A DNA stretch of 64,000 nt from Acetobacteraceae bacterium. GTDB lineage: Bacteria > Pseudomonadota > Alphaproteobacteria > Acetobacterales > Acetobacteraceae. Below, piece after piece: positions 55,615 through 63,981 of this stretch; the stretch's first letter is position 1, and every line of letters starts with the position of its first letter. Below the pieces are notes generated by a model that was given only the letters and a program-made list of their open reading frames with translations, had not been told where the DNA came from and did no database searches. Both the position numbers and the translations under genes were made by a program. The stretch covers positions 31,703 to 95,702 of the forward strand of contig PLSD01000032.1 in the NCBI GenBank assembly GCA_003164135.1, read 5' to 3'.

Positions 55615-55759
55615 AAGAGACGGTTTCAGAAGTGGTTCTGGCGAGTCGGATAGGGGTGATTTGGGAGCACCGGAGCGGAACGTACTTAAGGTACGTGAGC
55701 ACCGGAGCGCAGCAAATCGCCCCTAGGCGGCCGCCAGAGCCGCTTCTGAACCGTCTCTT
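55615..55759. repeat. 145-bp long palindromic element abutting the AIM24-like gene
   Basis: Left arm 55615-55643 (AAGAGACGGTTTCAGAAGTGG...) pairs with right arm 55732-55759 apart from one bulge and two wobbles; the inner part also folds (ACGTACTTAAGGTACGT). It contains an open frame with the phrase YVSTGAQQIAPRRPPEPLL, which I recall as a translated repeat in many alphaproteobacterial genomes. The right end overlaps the TAA of the next gene. Confidence 0.82.
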
Positions 55760-56525
55760 AGCGGTTGCCGAAGATGTCGCCCAGGATGCTGCCGGCGATG
55801 GCGGCGCCCCCGATTTGCTGCACCGGGGCAGCGGTTGATTCGCCGCCGAGGTAGGGTGCGATGGCGTGCGCGAGGTTTGGCACGGTCATGCTTTGCAGCC
55901 AGACTTTGCCGGGGCCGGTGAGGCGGGCGATGAACAGGCCGTCGGCACCGAAGATGGCGTTTTTGATGCCGCGCATGAAGGTGATGTCAAAATTCACGGT
56001 ATCCTGGAACATGCCGACGTGGCCGGGATGCGCCTGGATGGATTCGCCGGGGCGCAGGTCGTAGACCACCGCCTCGCCGCCGAGTTCGATAAACGCGGTG
56101 CAGGGGCCGGCGAGCTTTTGCATAATGAAGCCGTTGCCGCCAAAAATGCCGGCACCGAGCTGGCGCTGAAAGCCGATGGAGAGGTTGACCCCCTGCGTCG
56201 CGCAGAGGAACCCGTGTTTGTGGATCATGTAGGAATGGCCGGCGGGCACGTCGACTTGCTGGATGCTGCCCGGCACTTTCGCGGCGAAGGCAATAAGCCC
56301 CGGTCCGCCTTGGGGCGAATATTCGGTCATGAACAGCCCGCCACCGGAGAGCGCGCGGCCGATGGCGCCGAAGAAGCTTTTCGCGCCGCCGGTTTGCGTG
56401 GTGGTGTTGAGCTGCATGTTGTCGCTCATCCAGGAGAATTCACCTGGTTCGGCGATGATGACCTCACCGGGGTCGAGCCCGATCTGCAGTACAGGCATGG
56501 TGGTCCCGACGATCGTGTGTTTCAT
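55758..56525 (-). CDS. AIM24/TIGR00266-family protein
   Basis: A 255-residue protein of the TIGR00266 (AIM24-like) family, a double-psi/cupin-like beta-sandwich of unknown function. Features: VLQIGLDPGEVIIAEPGEFSWMS, a glycine-rich LSGGGLFMTEYSPQGGPGLIAF stretch, and VQQVDVPAG-type turns (here IQQVDVPAGHSY). Homologues occur near stress and envelope genes. GGGAG precedes the ATG. It is 61 bp downstream of phoB in the same direction. Its stop codon lies within the long palindrome at 55615-55759. Confidence 0.85.
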   Translation of the reverse strand: MKHTIVGTTMPVLQIGLDPGEVIIAEPGEFSWMSDNMQLNTTTQTGGAKSFFGAIGRALSGGGLFMTEYSPQGGPGLIAFAAKVPGSIQQVDVPAGHSYMIHKHGFLCATQGVNLSIGFQRQLGAGIFGGNGFIMQKLAGPCTAFIELGGEAVVYDLRPGESIQAHPGHVGMFQDTVNFDITFMRGIKNAIFGADGLFIARLTGPGKVWLQSMTVPNLAHAIAPYLGGESTAAPVQQIGGAAIAGSILGDIFGNR

Positions 56526-56586
56526 GGCTGGCTCCCGTTTGTTGGGGCGAAGTCAAGCACTATTTGTAACGAGCGCCAAGAGGTAT

Positions 56587-57294
56587 TTACTGGACGGCTT
56601 CCATGTCCAGCGCATAGCCGGCGGCGCGGATGGTGCGCACGATGTCGATTTCGCCGGGGCCGTTGATGGCTTTGCGCAGGCGGCGGATGTGGACGTCCAC
56701 GGTGCGCGGCTCCACGTGGATGTCGCGGCCCCAGACGGCGTTCAGCACGTCCTCACGCGAGAACACGCGTTTGGGGTGGCGCAGGAAGAATTCCAGCAGG
56801 CGGAATTCGGTCGGCCCCAGGTGCAGCGGGCGGCCATTGCGCTGCACGCGGTGGGAGGCAGGGTCGAGGGAGATGTCGTGGAAATTCAGCTTCACCTTGG
56901 TTGGCACGGTGCCGGCGCGGCGCAGCAGGGCGCGGATGCGGGCGATCAGCGCCTCGGTCGAGAAGGGTTTGGTGATGTAGTCGTCGGCGCCGGTATCCAG
57001 GCCGCGCACGGCGTCCTGTTCCTCGGCGCGGGCGGTGAGCATGATGACGGGGAGGGTGCGCGTGACGGGGCGGCGGCGGATCTGGCGGCAGACCTCGATG
57101 CCCGACATGGTGGGCAGCATCCAGTCCAGCAGCAGCAGGTCGGGCGGTGCCTCGGCGATGCGGGTTAGAGCTTCGCCGCCGTCGCCGGCTTCCTCGACGC
57201 GGAAACCCTGTTTTTCCAGGTTGTAGCGCAGCAGGGTAACCAGCGGCGCTTCGTCCTCGACGATGAGGATGTAGGGTTTGTTCAGATCGTTCAT
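56587..57294 (-). CDS. phoB: Phosphate response regulator PhoB
   Basis: A 235-residue OmpR/PhoB-family regulator: receiver with Asp57 as phosphorylation site (LLLDWMLP), Thr/Lys motif LTARAEE and YITKPF, and C-terminal winged helix (VDVHIRRLRKAINGPGEIDIVRTIRAAGYAL). It activates Pho genes under phosphate limitation. Its start follows phoU directly (phoU stop TAA 57295-57297, phoB ATG ends 57292). No phoR is visible in this window, so the kinase must lie elsewhere. Confidence 0.95.
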   Translation of the reverse strand: MNDLNKPYILIVEDEAPLVTLLRYNLEKQGFRVEEAGDGGEALTRIAEAPPDLLLLDWMLPTMSGIEVCRQIRRRPVTRTLPVIMLTARAEEQDAVRGLDTGADDYITKPFSTEALIARIRALLRRAGTVPTKVKLNFHDISLDPASHRVQRNGRPLHLGPTEFRLLEFFLRHPKRVFSREDVLNAVWGRDIHVEPRTVDVHIRRLRKAINGPGEIDIVRTIRAAGYALDMEAVQ

Positions 57295-58020
57295 TTATTG
57301 ACCGGCGGGGTTGGCGTGGACGTAGGCCGAAGTCTGGTCGCCTTTCGGGCGGAAGTCGGGCAGGACCTCGCCGGTGACGGCGTAGTACGTCAGCTCGGCG
57401 ATGTTGGTGGTGTGGTCGCCGATGCGCTCCAGGTTTTTGGCGATGAACAGCAGATGCGTGCAGGCGGTGATGCTGCGCGCGTCTTCCATCATGTAGGTGA
57501 TGAGTTCGCGGAAGATGGTGTTGTAGAGGTCGTCCACCGCCTGGTCGGCACGCCATACGGCAATGGCTTTCTGCGGGTCGGCTTCGCCCACCGCGTCGAT
57601 GCTGGATTTGAGATTTTGCTGCACCAATGTGGACATTTGGCCAAGGCCGGAGAGCGCGAAGCGGCTGGCGACCTGGTTGACGACGATGCTGCGCTTGGCG
57701 ATGTTGGCGGCGTAGTCGCCGACGCGTTCCAGGTCGGTGACAACTTTCAGCGCCTGGATGACCTGGCGCAGGTCGTCGGCCACCGGCTGGCGCAGGGCGA
57801 GCAGACGCACGGCGAATTGTTCGATCGCGCGTTCCTCGGCGTCGATTACCGGGTCCTGCGCGATGACGCGGGTGGCGATTTCGGCGTTGTGTTCCAGCAG
57901 CGCGGTGGAGGCATCCGCGACGGCGCGTTCCACGAGGCCGCCCATGACGGCGATCATGTCGCGGAGTTTTTTAAGGTCCGCCTCGAAGCTTGCAACGATA
58001 TGCTTGGGTTCATCGGCCAT
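57295..58020 (-). CDS. phoU: Phosphate signalling protein PhoU
   Basis: A 241-residue all-helical protein with two repeated three-helix bundles (e.g. LRDMIAVMGGLVERAV, VTDLERVGDYAANIAKR, NLERIGDHTTNIAEL) carrying the E/D-x3-D metal-binding patterns typical of PhoU. It signals phosphate sufficiency between Pst and PhoR/PhoB. Located between pstB and phoB in the normal order. Confidence 0.97.
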   Translation of the reverse strand: MADEPKHIVASFEADLKKLRDMIAVMGGLVERAVADASTALLEHNAEIATRVIAQDPVIDAEERAIEQFAVRLLALRQPVADDLRQVIQALKVVTDLERVGDYAANIAKRSIVVNQVASRFALSGLGQMSTLVQQNLKSSIDAVGEADPQKAIAVWRADQAVDDLYNTIFRELITYMMEDARSITACTHLLFIAKNLERIGDHTTNIAELTYYAVTGEVLPDFRPKGDQTSAYVHANPAGQ

Positions 58021-58032
58021 ATTTCTGCTCCC

Positions 58033-58857
58033 TTAGCCGAACCGGCCGGTGATGTATTCTTGTGTTTTGCGTTCGCGCGGGGCGGTGAACATCTGCGTGG
58101 CGGGGCCGACTTCGACCAGTTCGCCGAGGTAGAAGAAGGCCACCTGGTCGGCGCAGCGGCCGGCCTGCTGCATGTTGTGCGTGACGATGATGATGGTGAA
58201 ATCGCGTTTCAGCTCGTCGATCAGCTCCTCGATTTTAAGCGTGCTGATGGGGTCGAGCGCGCTGGTGGGCTCGTCGAGCAGCAGCACTTCCGGGCGCACG
58301 GCGATGGAGCGGGCAATGCACAGGCGCTGCTGCTGGCCGCCGGAGAGGCCGAGTGCGGAGGTGTGCAGGCGGTCCTTCGCCTCGTTCCAGAGGGCTGAGC
58401 GGGTGAGCGCCCATTCCACGCGTTCGTCCATTTCGGCTTTGGTGAGTTTCTCGTGCAGGCGCACGCCAAAAATCACGTTCTCGTAGACGGTTTTGGGGAA
58501 GGGGGTGGGTTTTTGGAACACCATGCCGACGCGGCGGCGCAGCTGGTTGAGGTTCACGCCGGGGGCGATGACGTTCTCGCCGCTGATGAGGACTTCACCC
58601 TCGGCGCGCTGGCCTGGGTAGAGGTCGTACATGCGGTTGAGCACGCGCAGCAGCGTGGATTTGCCGCAGCCGGAGGGGCCGATCATGGCCATGGTTTTGC
58701 GGTCGGCGATCTCCAGGGACACATCCCGCAGCGCGTGGGTGTCGCCGTAGTAGAAGTTCAGGTCTTTGATGGAAACCCTGGCGGCGCTCTCATTTGCCTT
58801 GGGGGAGAGGGCTTCGGGGAACGCCGCTGCTGGCATATTATGACTCGCTATTTCCAT
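58033..58857 (-). CDS. pstB: Phosphate ABC transporter ATPase PstB
   Basis: A 274-residue ABC ATPase for high-affinity phosphate uptake. Walker [10 protein letters not shown], signature LSGGQQQRL, Walker [15 protein letters not shown], and the PstB-typical [13 protein letters not shown] and [14 protein letters not shown] motifs. ATG 58857 is preceded by GGAGG with a five-base spacing; an in-frame ATG at 58869 overlaps the promoter region. pstS, pstC and pstA are not adjacent (a toxin-antitoxin island lies upstream), so they must be located elsewhere. Confidence 0.96.
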   Translation of the reverse strand: MEIASHNMPAAAFPEALSPKANESAARVSIKDLNFYYGDTHALRDVSLEIADRKTMAMIGPSGCGKSTLLRVLNRMYDLYPGQRAEGEVLISGENVIAPGVNLNQLRRRVGMVFQKPTPFPKTVYENVIFGVRLHEKLTKAEMDERVEWALTRSALWNEAKDRLHTSALGLSGGQQQRLCIARSIAVRPEVLLLDEPTSALDPISTLKIEELIDELKRDFTIIIVTHNMQQAGRCADQVAFFYLGELVEVGPATQMFTAPRERKTQEYITGRFG

Positions 58858-58880
58858 GTGCGCCTCCATAGGCGTGTTTC

Positions 58881-58920
58881 ATGACAGTACGATGACGCTA
58901 CCGTGAAGCTTCGATGACAG
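58881..58920 (-). promoter_or_regulatory. Tandem Pho box array upstream of pstB
   Basis: On the minus strand the region reads CTGTCAT-N4-GCTTCAC-N4-GCGTCAT-N4-CTGTCAT: four 7-bp units at exact 11-bp intervals (two Pho boxes). The downstream pair (GCGTCAT-N4-CTGTCAT) is nearly perfect. It ends 24 bp before pstB ATG; a -10-like TATGGA lies ten bases downstream, so transcription would begin just before or at the start codon. PhoB autoregulation of pstB-phoU-phoB follows. Confidence 0.9.
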
Positions 58921-59033
58921 GAAGGGGGTGGCGCGGATTAACTGGTTTGGGCGGCGAGGGCTGAAGCGGCGGGACGATTTGTGTATCAGGTGGCATCGTT
59001 TGATGCTAATATCCGTGCCTTGTGGAGGTGGTT

Positions 59034-59231
59034 ATGCGGACGACATTGGCGCTTGACGATGAGCTTATGGAAAAGGCCCGGGCTTATACGGGGATTGTGG
59101 AGAAATCCGCGCTCGTGCGGGAGGCGCTGACGGCGCTGGTACAGCGCGAGGCGGCGCGGCGGCTGGCACGGTTGGCGGGTAGTGCGCCGGATATGGCGGA
59201 TGCGCCGCGCCGGCGGGCCGAGCCCGCGTGA
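59034..59231 (+). CDS. vapB: VapB-type antitoxin
   Basis: A 65-residue protein MRTTLALDDELMEKARAYTG-like N terminus: the ribbon-helix-helix DNA-binding fold of VapB antitoxins, with ALVREALTALVQREAARR as the helical continuation, and a toxin-binding C terminus. ATG 59034 is preceded by GGAGG. The stop overlaps the toxin start as GTGA. Neutralises the adjacent PIN toxin and normally represses the operon. Confidence 0.85.
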   Translation: MRTTLALDDELMEKARAYTGIVEKSALVREALTALVQREAARRLARLAGSAPDMADAPRRRAEPA

Positions 59232-59590
59232 TTCTGGCGGATACGTCTGTCTGGGTCGGGCATTTTAGGGGCGTTGAGCCGGGGCTGGCGCCGCTGCTGC
59301 TGGAGGGGCGGGTGGTGATGCATCCGTTTGTGCTGGGCGAGCTGGCGCTGGGGAGTTTTGCCAATCGGGCCGAGGTGCTGGGGGATTTGGCGGCGCTGCC
59401 TGGGGTGACCGTGGCGATGGAGGCGGAGGTGATGCGGTTCATCGAGGTGGCGCGGCTGTTTGGGTTGGGGATTGGGTATGTGGATGCGCATTTGCTGGCG
59501 GCGGTGAGGTTGACGCCGGGGGTGAGGTTTTGGACGCGGGATAGGGGGCTGGGGGTGGTGCTGGAGAGGGTTGGAGTGGGACTAAAATGA
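59228..59590 (+). CDS. vapC: VapC-type PIN-domain toxin
   Basis: A 120-residue PIN ribonuclease. The four acidic metal ligands are present: Asp5 (LADTSVW), Glu38 (GELALG), Asp86 (YVDAHLL) and Asp105 (WTRDRGL). VapC toxins cut tRNA or rRNA. Start is GTG 59228 overlapping the antitoxin stop; its own stop overlaps the next gene by ATGA. It forms a complete type II toxin-antitoxin module. Confidence 0.88.
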   Translation: MILADTSVWVGHFRGVEPGLAPLLLEGRVVMHPFVLGELALGSFANRAEVLGDLAALPGVTVAMEAEVMRFIEVARLFGLGIGYVDAHLLAAVRLTPGVRFWTRDRGLGVVLERVGVGLK

Positions 59591-60276
59591 AAAAATGTTG
59601 GTTGCGCTTTGATTCGCCCATCTTACTGCTTGCTGCAACTCTGCTGGTTGCATTTAGGGCTCAGTCGGCTGGCGCACAGACGCGTCCTTTGCCGCTAAGC
59701 GTTTCCGTTCCTGCGGCATATTGCAAGCAATCAACCTTGACCGGCCCCGCTTTTCTGAACCTGTTGAATACCATCATCAAGCACGGTGACTTGACGGATA
59801 TTGCCTTTCTTCAAAAGACATTGGGAACAAAACTCAGCCTGAACCCCGAATATGGGGCTGATGGAAAACCAGACCCAGACAATTTAGACTACAACAGTGA
59901 TGAAGTTGAGGGAAACCCTATTCATGTCGCAGTGCGCGTTCGTAAGGGCGAAAGAGTACACGAAATGGGTGGTGAGATTGCCTTAGTGCAATTCGTGCCG
60001 GCTTCGCCAAGTATAATAGAGCCGTCTTTTTTTGTGAATTGCCTAAAATTAACTGGAGCTGATTTTGTTTCAGCGTTTGGGCGGCAGGGATTTTTCTTTG
60101 TGCCGACCGGCCCCCTCGGCGCCGGATTCGGGAAAAAGAGGCTAAACATGCCAGGAAAAAATGATGCGAATCTGTATGTTTGGTTCGACTATTATCCCAG
60201 TTCCGAATCTCTCATTCCTATGCCCACATCGCAGGAAGCAGTCGTGAACCTTGTTTGGCTAACCCAGTCGCAATAG
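59587..60276 (+). CDS. Exported protein of unknown function, lower GC
   Basis: A 229-residue protein overlapping the vapC stop (ATGA), with signal peptide (SPILLLAATLLVAFRA, cleavage near QSAGA). No known domain recognised; two Cys in the mature part (YCKQ, VNCLK). Codon choice and GC are lower than both neighbours, so it probably came in separately from the vapBC pair and became coupled to it. Function unknown. Confidence 0.65.
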   Translation: MKKCWLRFDSPILLLAATLLVAFRAQSAGAQTRPLPLSVSVPAAYCKQSTLTGPAFLNLLNTIIKHGDLTDIAFLQKTLGTKLSLNPEYGADGKPDPDNLDYNSDEVEGNPIHVAVRVRKGERVHEMGGEIALVQFVPASPSIIEPSFFVNCLKLTGADFVSAFGRQGFFFVPTGPLGAGFGKKRLNMPGKNDANLYVWFDYYPSSESLIPMPTSQEAVVNLVWLTQSQ

Positions 60277-60422
60277 TCTGATTCGTGAGTCCAGGAGGGA
60301 TTGATGACGCAAACGTTCAGTGAAACCACAGGGCGGAAGAAGCATAGCGCATTCCGCCGTTCTATTTGTTTCGCTATGGCGGATTTCGCTTCACTGCATC
60401 CGCCCTACATTGTTGTGCGGAG

Positions 60423-60456
60423 AAGATGGATTGCTTCGCTGCGCTCGCAATGACGG
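60423..60456 (+). repeat. REP-like palindrome copy A
   Basis: 34-bp unit containing GGATTGCTTCGCTGCGCTCG, identical in orientation to copy C at 60825 and inverted with respect to copy B at 60496. This sequence type (TGCGAGCG/CGAAGCAATCC) is a frequent intergenic repeat in alphaproteobacteria as far as I recall. Confidence 0.85.
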
Positions 60457-60495
60457 GGTGGGGTGGGTAATGACGGCGGTGGGGTTTGTGGTATG

Positions 60496-60529
60496 CTGTC
60501 ATTGCGAGCGAAGCGAAGCAATCCATCTT
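60496..60529 (-). repeat. REP-like palindrome copy B (inverted)
   Basis: Reverse complement of copies A and C with one or two mismatches over 34 bp. It ends eight bases before the ATG of the GIY-YIG ORF, so with A it forms a paired hairpin ahead of the gene. Confidence 0.85.
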
Positions 60530-60537
60530 TTCGGGAC

Positions 60538-60825
60538 ATGAAACAACCGGCTGTTTATATTCTGGCGAATAAAAAGAACGGAACGCTCTATGTCGGGGTG
60601 ACGTCTAATCTCATTCAGCGCGTTGCCCAGCATCGGGAGGGGCATTTTGACGGTTTCACGGCGCGATATGGGATTAAAGCGCTGGTCTGGTGGGAGCTTT
60701 GCGGGACGATGGAGTCGGCTATTCTGCGGGAGAAACAGATCAAGGGTGGGTCGCGGGCGGCGAAAATTCAGTTGATTGTGGCAATGAACCCGGATTGGGC
60801 CGATTTGTACGATACGTTGGTGTGA
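60538..60825 (+). CDS. GIY-YIG nuclease-like protein between REP elements
   Basis: A 95-residue single-domain GIY-YIG protein (UPF0213/YhbQ-like). AVYILANKKNGTLYVGVTSN has the GIY and YIG variants (VYI at 7-8 and YVG at 18-20), with conserved Arg28, His32 and the Glu59 of MESAILREKQIK, so the catalytic set looks complete. Start ATG 60538, chosen over earlier frames that run through repeat B. The gene is bracketed by REP units: B before it and C at its stop codon, an arrangement suggesting that gene and repeats travel together. Role unproven. Confidence 0.82.
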   Translation: MKQPAVYILANKKNGTLYVGVTSNLIQRVAQHREGHFDGFTARYGIKALVWWELCGTMESAILREKQIKGGSRAAKIQLIVAMNPDWADLYDTLV

Positions 60826-60858
60826 AGATGGATTGCTTCGCTGCGCTCGCAATGACGG
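60825..60858 (+). repeat. REP-like palindrome copy C
   Basis: Same unit and orientation as copy A; its first base is the last base of the GIY-YIG stop codon (TGA 60823-60825). Confidence 0.85.
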
Positions 60859-60912
60859 CTGGGGCGTTGGTGGTGCCAACGCCCCAGGCCCAGGGTGCAA
60901 AAGTTTTTTTGC

Positions 60913-60936
60913 GCCGCTTTTTTTCAAAAAAGCGGC
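60913..60936. terminator. Bidirectional terminator between GIY-YIG and aspS
   Basis: GCCGCTTTTTT and AAAAAAGCGGC form an 11-bp stem with a two-base loop. Both strands have T-runs around it, so it can end the GIY-YIG transcript and the convergent aspS transcript (stop at 60945). The same phrase is typical of Acetobacteraceae intergenic DNA. Confidence 0.8.
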
Positions 60937-60944
60937 TGCTTGAC

Positions 60945-62738
60945 TTAGGTTTTTACTACTTTCGGCGGCAGCGCCAAAGCGATGGAGAGTTCCTTCAACC
61001 GTGGTGCGGCGATTGGCGCGGGGGCGCCCATCATTAGGTCTTCGCCTTGCTGGTTGAGGGGGAAGGCGATGACTTCGCGGATGTTCGGTTCGTCGGCGAG
61101 GAGCATGACGATGCGGTCTATGCCCGGCGCGGAGCCGCCGTGGGGGGGGGCGCCGTAGCGGAAGGCGTTGAGCATGCCGCCGAAGCGGGCTTCGACTTCC
61201 TCGGGGCCGTAGCCTGCGAGCTCGAAGGCGCGGAGCATGATGTCCGGGCGGTGGTTACGGATGGCGCCGGAGGAGAGTTCGATGCCATTGCAGACGATGT
61301 CGTATTGGAAGGCTTTGATGGTCAGCGGGTCCTGGTTGTTCAGGGCCTCAAAGCCGCCTTGCGGCATGGAGAAGGGGTTGTGGGAGAACACGACCTGTTT
61401 GAGGTCTTCGTCGTATTCGTACATCGGGAAATCGACGATCCAGCAGAATTTGAACTCGCCGGGTTTGATGAGGCCGAGGTCGTGGCCGAGTTTTGTCCGC
61501 ACGGTGCCGGCGAATTTGGCGGCGTCCAGCTCCTTGCCGGCGGCGAAGAAAACGGCGTCACCGGGTTTCAGGTTGCAGGCGGCGCGGATGGCCTCGGCGC
61601 GTTCGGGGGCGAGGTTTTTGGCGATGGGTCCTTGGGGGCCGGCATCGGAGAAGGTGATGTAGCCAAGGCCGCCAGCGCCTTCGGAGCGTGCCCATTCGTT
61701 GAGTTTGTCAAAGAAGGAGCGCGGGTTGGCGCCGGCACCGGGGGCGGGAATGGCGCGGACGATGCCGCCGCCTTCGATGATTTTGGCGAACAGGCCGAAG
61801 GAGGAGCCGCGGAATGCTTCGGTGACGTCTGAGATGATGATGGGGTTGCGCAAATCGGGCTTGTCGGAGCCGTATTTGAGCATCGAGACGTCATAGGGGA
61901 TGCGTGGAACGTCGAGGTCAACCTCGCGGCCATTGGCAAATTCTTGGAACACACCAAGCAGGATGGGTTCGATGGTGTTGAACACGTCTTCCTGGGTGAC
62001 GAAGCTCATCTCGAAATCGAGCTGGTAGAACTCGCCGGGGGAGCGGTCGGCGCGGGAGGCTTCGTCACGGAAGCAGGGGGCGATTTGGAAGTAACGGTCA
62101 AACCCCGCGACCATAAGCAGTTGTTTGAACTGCTGCGGCGCTTGCGGGAGGGCGTAGAACTTGCCGGGGTGGTTGCGGGACGGGACCAGGAAGTCGCGGG
62201 CACCCTCAGGGCTGGAGGCGGTGAGGATGGGGGTCTGGAATTCGGTGAAGTTGGCCTCGATCATGCGGCGGCGGAAGCTGGCGATGACGCCGGCGCGCAG
62301 CATGATGTTTTTGTGGACCTGCTCGCGGCGCAGGTCGAGGAAGCGGTATTTGAGGCGCAGCTCGTCGGGGTAGTGCTCGTGGCCGGCGACCTGGATGGGC
62401 AGGACGTCAGCGGTGGATTGCACCAGGAGGTCCTCGACGCGCAGTTCGATTTCGCCGGTGGGGAGCTTTGGGTTGGTGGTGCCGGGGGCGCGTTCCACCA
62501 CGGTGCCGGTGAGGGTGACGACGGACTCAACGCGCAGCGACTCCGCCGCGGCGAAGGGGGCGGAACCGGCGGCGAACACGCATTGGGTCAGGCCGAAATG
62601 GTCCCGCAGGTCAATAAACAGTAACCCGCCGTGGTCGCGCTTGGCGTGGACCCAGCCGGAAAGGCGGGCGGTTTGGCCGATATTCGCGGCCCGGAGGGCG
62701 GCGCAGTTGTGGGTGCGGTAGGGATGAGTGTGTTGCAT
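60945..62738 (-). CDS. aspS: Aspartyl-tRNA synthetase
   Basis: A 597-residue class IIb synthetase with the bacterial GAD insertion domain. N-terminal OB anticodon domain ([24 protein letters not shown]), motif 2 [19 protein letters not shown], and motif 3 [17 protein letters not shown] at the C terminus. ATG 62738 ([12 protein letters not shown]) gives the normal N terminus; a start 12 codons upstream at 62774 is less likely. Divergent from rnd. Confidence 0.96.
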   Translation of the reverse strand: MQHTHPYRTHNCAALRAANIGQTARLSGWVHAKRDHGGLLFIDLRDHFGLTQCVFAAGSAPFAAAESLRVESVVTLTGTVVERAPGTTNPKLPTGEIELRVEDLLVQSTADVLPIQVAGHEHYPDELRLKYRFLDLRREQVHKNIMLRAGVIASFRRRMIEANFTEFQTPILTASSPEGARDFLVPSRNHPGKFYALPQAPQQFKQLLMVAGFDRYFQIAPCFRDEASRADRSPGEFYQLDFEMSFVTQEDVFNTIEPILLGVFQEFANGREVDLDVPRIPYDVSMLKYGSDKPDLRNPIIISDVTEAFRGSSFGLFAKIIEGGGIVRAIPAPGAGANPRSFFDKLNEWARSEGAGGLGYITFSDAGPQGPIAKNLAPERAEAIRAACNLKPGDAVFFAAGKELDAAKFAGTVRTKLGHDLGLIKPGEFKFCWIVDFPMYEYDEDLKQVVFSHNPFSMPQGGFEALNNQDPLTIKAFQYDIVCNGIELSSGAIRNHRPDIMLRAFELAGYGPEEVEARFGGMLNAFRYGAPPHGGSAPGIDRIVMLLADEPNIREVIAFPLNQQGEDLMMGAPAPIAAPRLKELSIALALPPKVVKT

Positions 62739-62799
62739 AAGTGGCGAATGAAACCGGGGCCTCTTCCCTGTCAAGCCGGGGGGTGATTAAGGATACATT

Positions 62800-63981
62800 A
62801 TGACCCAGCCCGAAACCGCCTATATTACCACCACCGAGGAACTGGCCGCCCTGTGCGCGCGGCTGGCGGGGGAAGAATTCGTCACCGTGGATACCGAGTT
62901 TATGCGGGAGCGGACCTATTACCCGGAGCTTTGCCTGGTGCAGCTGGCGGGAACCCACGATGTGGCTGTGGTGGATGCGCAGGCGAAGGGGCTGGACCTG
63001 GCCCCGCTGGGCGTGCTGCTGGCCAAGCCCGATGTGGTGAAGGTGTTCCATGCCTGCCGCCAGGATGTGGAAATATTTTTGCTGATGTTCGATGCGGTGC
63101 CGTTGAACCTGTTCGATACCCAGGTGGCTGCCATGGTAGCTGGGTTTGGCGACCAGGTGGGGTACGACGCGCTGGTGCAGGCGCTGACCGGCGGGCATAT
63201 TGATAAGGCGCACCGGTTCTCCGATTGGTCGGCGCGGCCGCTGACCAAGGCGCAGGTGGATTACGCCGCCGCCGACGTGACGCATTTGCGCGTGGTGTAT
63301 GAGCGGCTGATGGCGCGGTTGCGCGTGGATGGGCGGATGGATTGGGTGGGCCAGGAAATGGCTGCCCTGGCTGAGCCGGATACGTACCGCGTGAACCCGG
63401 AACGGGCCTGGGAGCGGCTAAAACTGCGCACCGGCAACCGGCGGCAGCTGGCGATGGTGCAGGCCATTGCCGCCTGGCGCGAGCGTGAGGCGCAGCGGAT
63501 TAACATTCCCCGGCAGCGGCTGGTGAAGGATGAGCAGATACCGGAGATCGCGGCTTTGGCGCCTGAGAACGCCGAGGCGCTGGCCAAGGCGCGGGGGATT
63601 TCCAGCGGGTTCGCTCAAGGCAAATCCGGGCAGTCGCTGCTGGCGGTGATCGCGGAAGCGAAGGCGTTGCCGGAGGGTGACCTGCCGCGAGCGGAGAAGC
63701 CGCGCGATACGCCAAAGGCCTCCCCGGCGCTGGTGGCGCTGCTGAAAGTGCTGCTGAACGCGGTGGCGGAGCAGAATAACGTGGCGGCGAGGCTGGTGGC
63801 GAGCTCCGAGGATATCGAGGCGCTGGCGCTGGAGAGTGCTGACGGCAATGGGGTGCTGGAAGGCTGGCGCGGCGAAATGTTCGGGAAAGATGCGCTGCGG
63901 TTGATCCGGGGGGAGATTGCGCTCTCGGCGCAGGGCAAGCGGGTGAAGATTATCGAGGTGGCGGGGCGGGGTGAGGCTTAG
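62800..63981 (+). CDS. rnd: Ribonuclease D
   Basis: A 393-residue 3'-5' exoribonuclease for tRNA maturation. DEDDy motifs: VTVDTEFMRER (Asp31, Glu33), VFHACRQDVEIF and YAAADVTHLRVVYERL, followed by two HRDC-like helical domains (WRERE..., and ~210-370). AAGGA precedes the ATG. Divergent from aspS by 61 bp. Confidence 0.94.
   Translation: MTQPETAYITTTEELAALCARLAGEEFVTVDTEFMRERTYYPELCLVQLAGTHDVAVVDAQAKGLDLAPLGVLLAKPDVVKVFHACRQDVEIFLLMFDAVPLNLFDTQVAAMVAGFGDQVGYDALVQALTGGHIDKAHRFSDWSARPLTKAQVDYAAADVTHLRVVYERLMARLRVDGRMDWVGQEMAALAEPDTYRVNPERAWERLKLRTGNRRQLAMVQAIAAWREREAQRINIPRQRLVKDEQIPEIAALAPENAEALAKARGISSGFAQGKSGQSLLAVIAEAKALPEGDLPRAEKPRDTPKASPALVALLKVLLNAVAEQNNVAARLVASSEDIEALALESADGNGVLEGWRGEMFGKDALRLIRGEIALSAQGKRVKIIEVAGRGEA

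Noticed and set aside
55632..55838. Short + strand ORF in the 145-bp palindrome
   Set aside because: It is a translation of the repeat and runs into the opposite-strand AIM24-like gene; the phrase YVSTGAQQIAPRRPPEP recurs as an artefact.
56701..56720. Third CACGTG core (inside phoB), possible parS
   Set aside because: Only the central 10 bp fit the palindrome; the outer bases do not match parS, and it lies within coding sequence.
60320..60541. 73-residue ORF preceding the GIY-YIG gene
   Set aside because: Runs through REP copies A and B; no coding signal or ribosome site.
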